Assembly (NCBI GenBank): GCA_035512595.1
Contig: DATKDU010000181.1
Coordinates: forward strand, 1 to 38,910
Length of the DNA stretch: 38,910 nt
Direction of reading: 5' to 3'
Origin: DATKDU01 sp035512595
Lineage (GTDB): Bacteria > Planctomycetota > Planctomycetia > Pirellulales > Pirellulaceae
A program made the position numbers and the translations under genes. Positions 23,386 through 31,705 of the stretch are shown here, in pieces. The notes below the pieces were generated by a model. It saw only the letters and a program-made list of their open reading frames with translations, had not been told where the DNA came from and made no database searches. Numbering within the stretch: position 1 is the first letter of the stretch; every line of letters starts with the position of its first letter.

Positions 23386-25764
23386 TCAAATATCGCCAAA
23401 GTCGAACTCGTTCAGCTCCTTAAGCTTCTCTTCTTCCTTCTCCGTCAGCGGCTGCTCCAACAGCTCGCTGGCGGAGTCGGCCCCCAGGCCCCAGCACTGG
23501 CCGAGGTTTTCCGCAATGTGGCGCTTCTCCTGCGGGCTGAAGCCGCCAAACGCCCGCCGCAAGAACACCAGGGCCCGGCGGAACTGCTCGTCGTCGAGCG
23601 AGGCAATGTATTCCGCCAGTTGCTCCCACAGCGTCTGCCGGGCGAGCAAGGCATAGCGGTTGCGCTGCGCCAGCCCCTCGAACCAGCCGGCCCCCAGATC
23701 CGCGGGCACTCCCGGCGAAACGCGCCGCGACACCTCGCGGGCCAAGGCGTCGTTGGCCACGAGCCCCCGCTCAAGCAGGATCGCGCAGGCATAGCCTGAG
23801 AGCACCGCATTGCGATCGTCGGCATCGGCCAGCTTCTGCAATTGGCTGATCCAGAGCGGCTCATCGACCCGGCCCGAAAACTCGAGCCCCACCTTGTTCA
23901 GCTCGTCAATCGCCACGACCAGTTCGCGGGCCGCCTGGTTGTCGCAATTGGCCGCGCCGAACAGAGCCAGAGAACCCTGCACGAACAGCTCGTCCACCAG
24001 CGGCAATAGCGGCGCGGAATCGAACTTCCGCACGTCGCCGTAGCGGGCCACCAGGCTCAGTTGCCAGGCGGCATGCGCCACGCCGGCAAAGTCGCTGCTG
24101 ACCGCCGCCAGCTCCTGCAGCCGCTGGCGGGCCAGCTCCATCGACGCCATCAGGCCGCACTGGCAGGCGTCCCGGACCATCACCGCCGCCTCGGCAATCG
24201 ATGTACACTTCTCCAGATACGTCTTGAACTTGTACGCGGTTGCCAGCTCGATCGTCTCTCCCAGCAGCACTGCTTCGACGAGCGAAATCTCGCTTTCGGG
24301 GGTCCACTGCAGGTTCCACTTCTCAGCCCACGTCGTCGATTGCTGCCGCGTTTCCACCGGCTGGGCAAAGCCGATCCCCAGGACGCGGAGCCGATGGAAA
24401 AAGGAGGAACGGGCCAAGTCGAGGAATGCCGCCTCAGCCGTTTTCGCCTGCCGGTTCTCGCGGAGGTCGAGCGCCAGTTCCTGCTTGACGGCCGTTTTGT
24501 ACTTTTCGAGCTTGAGCCGCGCAAGTTCGCGCTGGAAGTCGCTCTGAATGGACGTCTGGCTGACGCCCGCAGGCAGCTCACCGATTGCGGTTCCCACATC
24601 GACGCGGACCAGGGCTTCCTTGACCGTGGAGAGCTCGCCGTGCCCCAGCAGGGTCACGGCCGCATCCCGCAGATCGGCCAGCGTCGGGGCCAACCCTCCT
24701 TTCAGTGCCGACAAAGTGCGGGCGAGCCGCACGCCGTCGATCACTTCGGCCGTCGAGCGATGCGTTCCCGACTCGCGGAGCTGCCGGGCCACGAGCGACA
24801 GGTATCGCAGCGGCAGTTCGCTCAAAGCCGCCTGCTCGCCGCCATGCTGGAAAACTTGCCACAGTAATTCAAAGTACGCCGGTGCGTGGTTGCCGGCGCC
24901 GTAGCCCGATTGCGACGAGAGCTTGAAGTACGAGTAGGGCATCAGGGTCAGCTTGCTCGTGCGGCTGCGGAGCGAGGCCAACTCCTCGTCGGTCATCGCC
25001 GGAAACTCGCCGCTGAGGACCGGTGCGTGGAACGCGCCGACGACCGCGACGATCTGCTCAGGCTTGGTCCCGGCCTCAATCGTCTCGCCAATCCGCCGCC
25101 GCATGTAGGCCTCGCGGACAAGGTTCTCGGCCCGCCAACGCGGCGAGTCTTCCTCCAACTCGCGAATCGCCTGGCCGAACTCGAACGACGCTCGGGCGTA
25201 GCTGGTATCGCTGGCGTTGTGCTCGAAGTGGCGCTCCCAGTAAGTCTCGTAGTCCCGCTCGCCAGCCAGCTCGGCAAACCGCTCGTAGAGCGACCGCCGC
25301 GGCTCTGGGACAGCAGAGGCAAGCGGCTCGTCGTCTCCGCCCGCTCTTTCTTCGGCCTGCTCTTCGTTGGAATTCGCGTCGTCGGCCTTGTCTGCGGCCT
25401 CGCGGCGCGCTTTTTCAAGCAGCTCGATTTCCACATCCTGCAGCCCCAGGAAATTCGCCGAGGGCAGATCAATGAACTCGGCCTTAGCGTTGTGGTCGCG
25501 GGCCCAGAGGATTGCCTGATACTCCGGGCTGTACATCGCCAGCGGATAGACGAGGGTCCGCACCGGCAGTGTGTCGGTATACGCCAGGATGGCAATCGGC
25601 GGCTTCGTGGCCTTGCGCGTCATGTCGGGAATCAGCTCGGTCGCGTCGTCGAGCCCCTCGATCAGCACGACCTTCGGCTTCACGCGATCGAGATGGGCGC
25701 GGAGCTGCCAGGCCCCCATCGGGGAGAGGTGCCGCACGCCGAAAACGCTGACCTGCCAGCTCAC
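23386..25764 (-). CDS. yehM: DUF5682 family protein, YehM-like
   Basis: A 792-residue protein, near the size of E. coli YehM. The N-terminal region shows FGVRHLSPMG (H12), VLIEGLDD (E36), EAYMRRRI (about 219-226) and VVGAFHAPVL (H246). The GxxH, LIEG, YMRRRI and VGAFH spacing resembles the TraB/ChaN-type fold, for which metallohydrolase activity has been proposed; I infer a relationship but no activity is established. The rest is helical with no other recognised domain, and an acidic low-complexity linker lies near 125-150. The start is GTG at 25764, overlapping the MoxR stop (GTGA), so translation is coupled. It is an invariable member of the YehL/M/P/Q-type cluster. Confidence 0.87.
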   Translation of the reverse strand: MSWQVSVFGVRHLSPMGAWQLRAHLDRVKPKVVLIEGLDDATELIPDMTRKATKPPIAILAYTDTLPVRTLVYPLAMYSPEYQAILWARDHNAKAEFIDLPSANFLGLQDVEIELLEKARREAADKADDANSNEEQAEERAGGDDEPLASAVPEPRRSLYERFAELAGERDYETYWERHFEHNASDTSYARASFEFGQAIRELEEDSPRWRAENLVREAYMRRRIGETIEAGTKPEQIVAVVGAFHAPVLSGEFPAMTDEELASLRSRTSKLTLMPYSYFKLSSQSGYGAGNHAPAYFELLWQVFQHGGEQAALSELPLRYLSLVARQLRESGTHRSTAEVIDGVRLARTLSALKGGLAPTLADLRDAAVTLLGHGELSTVKEALVRVDVGTAIGELPAGVSQTSIQSDFQRELARLKLEKYKTAVKQELALDLRENRQAKTAEAAFLDLARSSFFHRLRVLGIGFAQPVETRQQSTTWAEKWNLQWTPESEISLVEAVLLGETIELATAYKFKTYLEKCTSIAEAAVMVRDACQCGLMASMELARQRLQELAAVSSDFAGVAHAAWQLSLVARYGDVRKFDSAPLLPLVDELFVQGSLALFGAANCDNQAARELVVAIDELNKVGLEFSGRVDEPLWISQLQKLADADDRNAVLSGYACAILLERGLVANDALAREVSRRVSPGVPADLGAGWFEGLAQRNRYALLARQTLWEQLAEYIASLDDEQFRRALVFLRRAFGGFSPQEKRHIAENLGQCWGLGADSASELLEQPLTEKEEEKLKELNEFDFGDI

Positions 25765-26888
25765 GCGTTATGCTCCGAGCACGCGGTAAACAGCGGCCGC
25801 CACTCCGCCCCCCGCTTCTTGAGCACGTTTGCCAGGTACTCTGACCAAATGCCGCGGTCCTTTTCCTCGTCCTTGACGATCGAGCCTTGCAGCCCGGCCG
25901 CCAGATCGTGGGCGGTCACTTCGCCGCTGCCGAAGCTGGCGGCCAGCGCCATGCTGTTGGCCAGGACCGAGATCGCTTCGGCCGTCGAGAGCACTCCCGA
26001 AGGGGTCTTCAGCTTGTTCTTGCCGTCGAGCGTCTGGCCGCTGCGCAGCTCGCGAAAGATCGTCACCACTCGCTCGATCGCCTCATCGGCCGGCACGTCG
26101 GCCCGCAGCTCGAGGCTAGTGGCCAACTCGCGGACCCGCTTGCGGACGATGTCCATCTCAGTTTCCAGCGTTTGCGGCGTCGGCAGGACGATGATGTTGA
26201 AGCGCCGCTTGAGGGCGGCCGACATGTCGTTCACGCCACGGTCGCGGGTGTTGGCCGTGGCGATGACGGAGAACCCTTTCTGGGCCGGCACTTCGGTCGT
26301 TAGTTCCGGAACGGCAATCCGTTTTTCGGACAGGAGCGAGATCATCGCGTCCTGAACCTCCGAGGCGCAGCGAGTGATTTCCTCGAAGCGGGCCAGCGTT
26401 CCCGATTCCATCGCCCGGAAGATCGGGCTCTTGATCAGCGCCTCCTGGCTCGGGCCGTGGGCGATGAGCATCGCGTAGTTCCACGTGTAGCGGATCTGCT
26501 CCTCGGTCGTTCCTGCCGTCCCTTGCACGACTTTGGTCGAATCGCCGTTGACGGCAGCGGCCAGGTGCTCCGACAGCCAACTCTTGGCGGTCCCCGGCTC
26601 GCCGATCAAGAGCAGCGCTCGGTCGGTCAATAGCGTGCTAATGGCGATCTCCACCAGCCGCGAGTGGCCGATGTACTTGGGGCTAATGTCGAGTTTTCCC
26701 GCCTTTCCGCCGCAAATATAGGTGTGCACGGCGCGGGCCGACATCTTCCACCCGGGTGGCCGCTCGTGCTTGTCGTTCTCGATGAGTGCCGCGATTTCCT
26801 CGGCATACAGGGACTCGGCCGGCGCGCGGAGCATGCCGCCGCTTCCGCCGGCCGCGGCGCCGTTTCCGGAGGTTGGTTTTTTGGCCAT
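25761..26888 (-). CDS. yehL: MoxR-family AAA+ ATPase, YehL subfamily
   Basis: A 375-residue AAA+ ATPase. Walker A GEPGTAKS (96-103), Walker B-like RFEEIT (about 168-172), sensor 1 Asn213 in ATANTRDRG and an arginine-finger candidate in LKRRF (226-230) are present. A Gly/Ala-rich tail occupies the first 20 residues. MoxR proteins form ring-shaped motors that activate or remodel partner complexes, usually together with vWA proteins. E. coli YehL, from the same subfamily, is also encoded with YehM, YehP and YehQ. It lies in the middle of the operon, 9 bases after the HEAT gene, and overlaps the next gene by 4 bases. Confidence 0.93.
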   Translation of the reverse strand: MAKKPTSGNGAAAGGSGGMLRAPAESLYAEEIAALIENDKHERPPGWKMSARAVHTYICGGKAGKLDISPKYIGHSRLVEIAISTLLTDRALLLIGEPGTAKSWLSEHLAAAVNGDSTKVVQGTAGTTEEQIRYTWNYAMLIAHGPSQEALIKSPIFRAMESGTLARFEEITRCASEVQDAMISLLSEKRIAVPELTTEVPAQKGFSVIATANTRDRGVNDMSAALKRRFNIIVLPTPQTLETEMDIVRKRVRELATSLELRADVPADEAIERVVTIFRELRSGQTLDGKNKLKTPSGVLSTAEAISVLANSMALAASFGSGEVTAHDLAAGLQGSIVKDEEKDRGIWSEYLANVLKKRGAEWRPLFTACSEHNA

Positions 26889-26897
26889 GGTTCAGTC

Positions 26898-28700
26898 CTA
26901 TGGTTTGTTTTTGAGCTGCGTCACGTAATCCAGGAGTTGGTCGATCGCCTTCTCGGGGAGCGTCGGCAACAGCGCCTCTAGCTTGGGCAGCGCATCTTTC
27001 GGCAGCGAAGGGATAACCTGGCCGACCCAGTAAAGCCCGTACGAGTGCGTGTCCTTGGCGAGCTTTGTGATTGCCGCGATGGCGGCATCCGTTGCGGCAG
27101 GATGCTTGATGCGGACCATCGTATGGAGAATCTGTCCGCACTGCCACGGATCTTTCGATTTCTTCAGTCGCTGCTCGAAGCATTCGCCGAGCAGCTTGTT
27201 GGCGGCGGCGTGATTGGGGCGGGCCAGCGCTTGCACGATCTCCAGATCTTGCTGGGCGACCGCCAGATCGAGCCACCTTGGATCGAGATTCCGGATGGCC
27301 TGCGTATGCACATTCTCCGGGTTGTGGTCGTGGTACCATGCCTGCGAGCCAAACGTCAGGCTCGCGGCAATCGCCTGCCGTTTGGCGGACACCGCATCGC
27401 GCCCCTTTTTCTTTTCGTCTCCCTTGGCGGCCAGGTAGGGGGAAAACATCTCGAACACCTGCACCGGATCGCGCGACCGGCGCGCAGCGTCAAACGCTTG
27501 CGCCAAATCGTCAGGATCAAGCGAGCCGTGGGCGCCGATGAGCGCTGTCTGCGCCTCTTTTGGACCCGCGGCCATAATTTGCACGAGCCGCTGCTGGACG
27601 TCCTTGCCGCTCGGCTCGGCCTTGATGGCCGCGAGCTTCTCTCGCTGGGTAAAGGCGCCAATCAGGAATTTGCCCGTTTCCTCATCGTTCCGGCCGCGAA
27701 GACACTCCAGCAAGGACAACATCCTAGAAATGCGTTTGCCAGCTTCTTTCTTGTCCTTCTCCTTGGCGGCAATCAGCGATTGAAACAGGGTTTCCGCCTC
27801 CTCCAGGACGAACTTCCGGAGCTGCGGATTGCGACTTTCCCGGACCGGCTCGATGGCCAGGTCGATGTCGCCGCCTTGCAGCGCTTCGCGGAGGGCGGCG
27901 ACGGCGTCGGAGCCGTCGGCCTTGCCGAGCGCCTTGAGTGCCGCCTCGCGAACGTCCTTGGCTTTGGCCTTGGCCTGCTCGAGCAGGAACGCCAGATCTT
28001 CCGGCTCGCCACCAAGGCATTCGATGGCGGCGACCTTAACCTCCTTGGAACCTTCCTCGAGCGCTGTTTTCACAATCTGGCGCGTTCCCTCGGGATCGAG
28101 GCGGTGCATGAGCGCCAGTCGCCGCACGTGCCCGGCGCGCCCCTTCTGGTCAAACTTTGCTTTCAGCCCCGGGAGAATCGCCTTGCCGTACAACGGGAGC
28201 ACATTGGCGGCCACGAAGTCGCCAATTTCCGGATAGGGATCGTCGAGCGCGGCAAGCGCCGGTTTGACCAGGCGCAGGTCGCGAAAGGCTCCCCGCTCGT
28301 GGGCATCCTTAATGATTTCCATGCGGCCGGAGCCGGTGGAGCTGAGAGCTTCCAAGAGCGGCTTGAGGACGCGGGCGGACGCCTGGGTCTGCTGCTGGCC
28401 CAGGTCGGTCGTTTCGATGGGCGCCAACTCGCCGGCGAGCCCCGTCTCCCCTTGGGTGTAGAGGATGGCGTTGACGAGCGTGCTCAACTCCAGCAGCGCT
28501 TCGGACGACGTCTTCTCCGTGCTTTCCACGAGCTTCGTGACACTCTGCGCGACCTTGGCGAACACGGGCGCCTTCTGCCCCGATTGTTCGAGCGGGGGTA
28601 TCAACTTCTTCAGCCGGAAGTCGCCGGATGCGACGACGCTGCCGGCAATCGCCAGCCGACGCACATCGTCGTAGACCTGGGTGAGAACGGGAAGGCTCAT
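26898..28700 (-). CDS. HEAT-repeat protein of the MoxR/vWA operon
   Basis: A 600-residue helical protein with HEAT/armadillo-type repeats, clearest at residues 190-290: LALMHRLDPEGTRQIVKTAL, VKVAAIECLGGEPEDLAFLL and VREAALKALGKADGSDAVAA. There is no signal peptide or membrane segment. HEAT repeats form solenoids that bind proteins or nucleic acid. E. coli yehL/M/P/Q has no HEAT gene, so this is an added subunit or substrate scaffold. GAGGACTTT stands before the ATG. It is spaced 9 bases from both neighbours, so the whole set is likely one transcript. Confidence 0.85.
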   Translation of the reverse strand: MSLPVLTQVYDDVRRLAIAGSVVASGDFRLKKLIPPLEQSGQKAPVFAKVAQSVTKLVESTEKTSSEALLELSTLVNAILYTQGETGLAGELAPIETTDLGQQQTQASARVLKPLLEALSSTGSGRMEIIKDAHERGAFRDLRLVKPALAALDDPYPEIGDFVAANVLPLYGKAILPGLKAKFDQKGRAGHVRRLALMHRLDPEGTRQIVKTALEEGSKEVKVAAIECLGGEPEDLAFLLEQAKAKAKDVREAALKALGKADGSDAVAALREALQGGDIDLAIEPVRESRNPQLRKFVLEEAETLFQSLIAAKEKDKKEAGKRISRMLSLLECLRGRNDEETGKFLIGAFTQREKLAAIKAEPSGKDVQQRLVQIMAAGPKEAQTALIGAHGSLDPDDLAQAFDAARRSRDPVQVFEMFSPYLAAKGDEKKKGRDAVSAKRQAIAASLTFGSQAWYHDHNPENVHTQAIRNLDPRWLDLAVAQQDLEIVQALARPNHAAANKLLGECFEQRLKKSKDPWQCGQILHTMVRIKHPAATDAAIAAITKLAKDTHSYGLYWVGQVIPSLPKDALPKLEALLPTLPEKAIDQLLDYVTQLKNKP

Positions 28701-28709
28701 AAAGTCCTC

Positions 28710-30155
28710 TTACATCGTCAATCGAATCACTGCCGACCGCATCACAATACTCAGCGGCTTGACGCGGAGTTGTCGGCTGTCGAGATCGTGGCGGAAGCGG
28801 GCGATCAGGGTTTGATCGGTGAAAACCTCACGGGGCAAGAGCGGCAACAAGTGGCAGCTTGCCGGCTCCTCGGTCATGCCGGTGTCGGTCAGCGCCAGCC
28901 GCTCCCCCTTCGCGTCCTCAACGACATACGTGTCCCCCACCTGTCCAATCTGGCGAAAGTTGAGGGCGTAGATCGGCTGCTTGTCGGCCAGCGGCAGTTT
29001 GAGGTGCGACTTCACCTCCTTCACGACGGCGGCAAAGTCTGATTGCCCCAAGCTGCGAATCTTCTCCAGGTCCCTTGGTTCAAGCGGCCGCGGCAGCATT
29101 CCCTCCCAACGGATGCGGGGGTTCACGTCTCCGGGATAGACGCACAGCTCCTTGACCTGGGCTACCTGGAAGAAGCTGTCGTCGCTTTTGATGTACTTCA
29201 CCGCCTTATAGGGGCGGAAGTTTTGCGTGATCTGGATGCGGCCGCCGGCGAGATTCATCCAGATGCCCGTATCGACGAATTCCTTGCGGGCCACGTCGTC
29301 GTGCGAGTTGAACGCCAGTTGCACCAGCTCCACGTCGTTCTGCACGAGACCGGCGTCCTTGAGCTCGCGGAGCTGCCAGGCGTGGCCGAGCCAGGCCGCG
29401 ATGCTCGTATCGGTTTCGGGGCTGAGCTCCGGATCTTCCAGACGCCTGGTCAGGTAGGCCCGCCCCTGTTTGACGAGGGTGTGCAGGCGTCCGAGATGGT
29501 CGAGGGCCTCGCTGTAAATCGACTCCCGTTCCTTCGCCGACCGCTCCTCACCGTCCGACGAGTAAAACAGCTTGGTGTAGTTGTGGAGTGCCGCTTGAGC
29601 GCCGGGGAGGTAGGCATTTCCGAGTTGTTTGGCCTGCTCCTCGACCTCGCGGGCCGATTTGGCGTTCATGTTGCCGATGCCGAGGCGCACGAGGTCGAGC
29701 GTCAGCTTTTGGAGGAGGTCGATCCCTTCGAGCTGGGCCTTGATCTTCTTGGCCAGCGCCCCCTTGTTCACCGTACGCGGCTTCTCGGCCTCTTCCTTTT
29801 TCTTCTCGACGCGCGCGGCCGTCTTTTCCCGCTTGGACGCCAGTTCCTCGGGGATGTCGGCTGGCGTGAATTTCTTTCCCTGCACGTAGGCGTAAAGGAG
29901 GCCGAGCGAGTGCTTGCAGGGAAACTGCCGGCTGGGGCAGTTGCAGCGATAGACGGCTGCTTCGGGGACGGCAAAATCCGCGGAGCAGAGGTACGGTTCC
30001 TTGCCGCTACCCTGGCAGCGACCAAAGAAGAGCGTCTCGTCCTGGGAATGATGCAGGGCCACGAACTTGTTCTTGAGGACAAGCCCACGCCCGTTCTTCG
30101 CCGCGTCGCCATTCGGCGCAGCCGCTTCGATGAAAGCTTCGTCGATCTTGATCAT
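28710..30155 (-). CDS. yehQ: SWIM zinc-finger protein, YehQ-like
   Basis: A 481-residue protein, first gene of the leftward operon. The SWIM zinc finger CxCx6CxH is C71, C73, C80, H82 (YRCNCPSRQFPCKHSLGL), following an N-terminal beta-rich region (KNKFVALHHSQDETLFFGRC). A Lys/Glu-rich coiled stretch (about 95-135) separates it from a long C-terminal helical region with no other domain recognised. SWIM fingers bind DNA or protein and are found in DNA-repair and chromatin-linked proteins. It is shorter than E. coli YehQ as I recall it. The start at 30155 (MIKIDEAF) matches the folded N-terminus; the in-frame ATG at 30197 is an alternative. The ribosome site is weak. Confidence 0.86.
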   Translation of the reverse strand: MIKIDEAFIEAAAPNGDAAKNGRGLVLKNKFVALHHSQDETLFFGRCQGSGKEPYLCSADFAVPEAAVYRCNCPSRQFPCKHSLGLLYAYVQGKKFTPADIPEELASKREKTAARVEKKKEEAEKPRTVNKGALAKKIKAQLEGIDLLQKLTLDLVRLGIGNMNAKSAREVEEQAKQLGNAYLPGAQAALHNYTKLFYSSDGEERSAKERESIYSEALDHLGRLHTLVKQGRAYLTRRLEDPELSPETDTSIAAWLGHAWQLRELKDAGLVQNDVELVQLAFNSHDDVARKEFVDTGIWMNLAGGRIQITQNFRPYKAVKYIKSDDSFFQVAQVKELCVYPGDVNPRIRWEGMLPRPLEPRDLEKIRSLGQSDFAAVVKEVKSHLKLPLADKQPIYALNFRQIGQVGDTYVVEDAKGERLALTDTGMTEEPASCHLLPLLPREVFTDQTLIARFRHDLDSRQLRVKPLSIVMRSAVIRLTM

Positions 30156-30461
30156 CTTCGGGAATCCGTGAACGGCTCTCCAACCAATAAGTGCCATGAT
30201 TATGGAGAAGTCGAAAGCGAAAAACCAGATTGGAGCGTCAGCCCAGTGCTAACGATGGCGCCACAAGGGAAATCGTGGCTGCTTCTTCGCGGTAGAGCCG
30301 CTACATTGAGACATGCTGCACCTCCAAGTTAGGTGTGGCCACGACGCCCGGCAGCCAACTGCGCGGGCGACACTTTTTTCGACGCTGTGGGGTCGAATTG
30401 GGGTGTCGAAGTCAATATCCAACCCGTGTTTTGGCAGGCGAGACGCCTGCCCCACGACACG
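30156..30461. other. Intergenic region with repeat hairpins
   Basis: A 306-base gap between the SWIM operon and the divergent VTT-domain gene. It should hold both promoters. Visible items are an imperfect GTAGAGCCGCTAC palindrome (about 30285-30305) and a perfect 8-bp-arm hairpin GGCAGGCG/CGCCTGCC at 30433-30451, 11 bases before the VTT ATG, where a ribosome site is expected. No convincing gene or the CCGGGGA direct repeat of the other operon was found. Confidence 0.5.
30433..30451. repeat. Palindromic element at the VTT gene ribosome-site position
   Basis: GGCAGGCG-AGA-CGCCTGCC, a perfect hairpin with a 3-base loop ending 10 bases upstream of the ATG at 30462. No Shine-Dalgarno remains between it and the start codon. 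Confidence 0.6.
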
Positions 30462-31106
30462 ATGCGCCACCTGCTGCGACCCATGCTGCCGATGATCGTC
30501 ATCCTGGCGATCCCGATCGTGCCGTTTCTGTTGCTGGGCACGCAGGTCGAAGCGTGGTTTGCGGCGTGGAAGGAACATCCGCCCTCCGCACCGGCGGTGA
30601 CGGCGGTCGTGATCGGTTTGCTCGCCACCGACATCTTTTTGCCGATTCCCTCGAGCGTCGTGGCGACGCTGGCCGGCTATCAACTCGGCGCGGCCGGCGG
30701 CACCGCCGCCGCATGGACCGGCATGACGCTCGGCGCCGTGATCGGCTTCGCCCTGGCCCGCTGGCTCGGCCCGCGGTTTGTTGTCTGGATGACGCGGCAT
30801 TCTGACCTGGCCCGCACGCAGGCGTTGACCGACCGGTTCGGGCCGCTAATCCTCGTGCTGGGGCGCGGTGTGCCGGTGTTGGCGGAGGCGACCGTCCTCT
30901 TGATGGGGATGCACGGGCTTTCATGGCGGCGGTTTCTGCCGCCGGTATTGCTGGCCAATCTGGGACTGGCGGTGGCGTATGCCGCGTTCGGCGAAGTGGC
31001 CGAGAAGTACCAGGTCTTGCCCTTGGCGCTGGGGGTATCGATCGCCTTGCCTGTGGTGATGGTGGCCCTGTTTCGCACTTGGAGCGGCGGGACGGAAAGG
31101 ACCTGA
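30462..31106 (+). CDS. VTT/DedA (TVP38-type) membrane protein
   Basis: A 214-residue integral membrane protein of the DedA/TVP38/SNARE-associated family. It has a hydrophobic N-terminus (LPMIVILAIPIVPFLLLG), then a VTT-type core: TDIFLPIPSSVVATLAGYQL near 60-80, GTAAAWTGMTLGAVIGFALAR, then LTDRFGPLILVLGRGVPVLAE and a C-terminal TM. Members act as lipid flippase-like proteins or transporters affecting membrane homeostasis; the exact substrate is unknown. The start at 30462 is chosen at the first strongly hydrophobic Met; a repeat hairpin immediately upstream leaves no ribosome site, so initiation may be weak or leaderless. It stands alone. Confidence 0.85.
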   Translation: MRHLLRPMLPMIVILAIPIVPFLLLGTQVEAWFAAWKEHPPSAPAVTAVVIGLLATDIFLPIPSSVVATLAGYQLGAAGGTAAAWTGMTLGAVIGFALARWLGPRFVVWMTRHSDLARTQALTDRFGPLILVLGRGVPVLAEATVLLMGMHGLSWRRFLPPVLLANLGLAVAYAAFGEVAEKYQVLPLALGVSIALPVVMVALFRTWSGGTERT

Positions 31107-31237
31107 AGTCGGGCGGCTTCAGACCTTAAAAAAACGGCGAGAAAATACTTTTCTTCGAGTCTCAGGGACGCTAAATTGTTCAACGCCTGGGGCAGATGGT
31201 CTGCCTGGGCGATGATTTCTTCCAGGAGCTACTGCCA

Positions 31238-31642
31238 ATGTTTTTTCAGCCGTTTTGGAGGAAGGTTGTCGTTGCAGGATGCGTGTGCATGTTGGGCCTG
31301 ACCGTTGCTGCATGGTCGCCGCTGACCGGCCAAGAGAAGAAGGCCGAGAAGCCGAAAGTCACGAAGAAAGCGGCCAAGGGGAGACTGCCGGCGTTCTACA
31401 AGAACGTGGTGAACGAGGAGCAGCGCTCGAAGATCTACGAGATCCAACAGAAGTACGCCTCGCAGATCGAGGATCTCCAGTCGCAGCTTGAAAGCGTACG
31501 CAAGAAGCAGACGGAGGAGATCGAGGCGGTCCTCTCCAAGGAGCAACTCGACAAGGTGACTTCGCTCAAGGCCGAGTCCGATACGAAGAAAAAGAAGGAC
31601 TCGCCCAAGAAGACCGACGCGGCGAAGGCCGCTACGAACTGA
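31238..31642 (+). CDS. Small secreted Lys-rich coiled-coil protein
   Basis: A 134-residue protein. A signal peptide (about 1-29, ending SPLTGQ) may be cleaved near residue 26. The mature part is helical and heptad-like (NEEQRSKIYEIQQKYASQIE and then LQSQLESVRKKQTEEIEAVL), ending in a Lys/Ala-rich tail. It resembles small periplasmic helical proteins common in planctomycetes; no enzymatic role is visible. AGGAG lies well placed before the ATG. Strong positive charge could allow binding to acidic surfaces or nucleic acid (inference). A classical intrinsic terminator follows its stop, so it is probably monocistronic. Confidence 0.8.
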   Translation: MFFQPFWRKVVVAGCVCMLGLTVAAWSPLTGQEKKAEKPKVTKKAAKGRLPAFYKNVVNEEQRSKIYEIQQKYASQIEDLQSQLESVRKKQTEEIEAVLSKEQLDKVTSLKAESDTKKKKDSPKKTDAAKAATN

Positions 31643-31670
31643 CGCAGGCGGCCAACACGGATCGTCGCGA

Positions 31671-31696
31671 GCGGCGCTGCACAGCGCCGCTTTTTT
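31671..31696 (+). terminator. Rho-independent terminator
   Basis: A perfect 9-bp GC-rich stem, GCGGCGCTG/CAGCGCCGC, with a CA loop and a run of six T. It ends the 31238-31642 transcript. On the other strand the tail is A-rich before the hairpin, so it is best read as a plus-strand terminator. Confidence 0.9.
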
Positions 31697-31705
31697 GTAT
31701 CAACG

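Noticed and set aside
27045..29042. Plus-strand open frame of 665 codons opposite the HEAT and SWIM genes
   Set aside because: Antisense of well supported genes; high GC content produces such long open frames.
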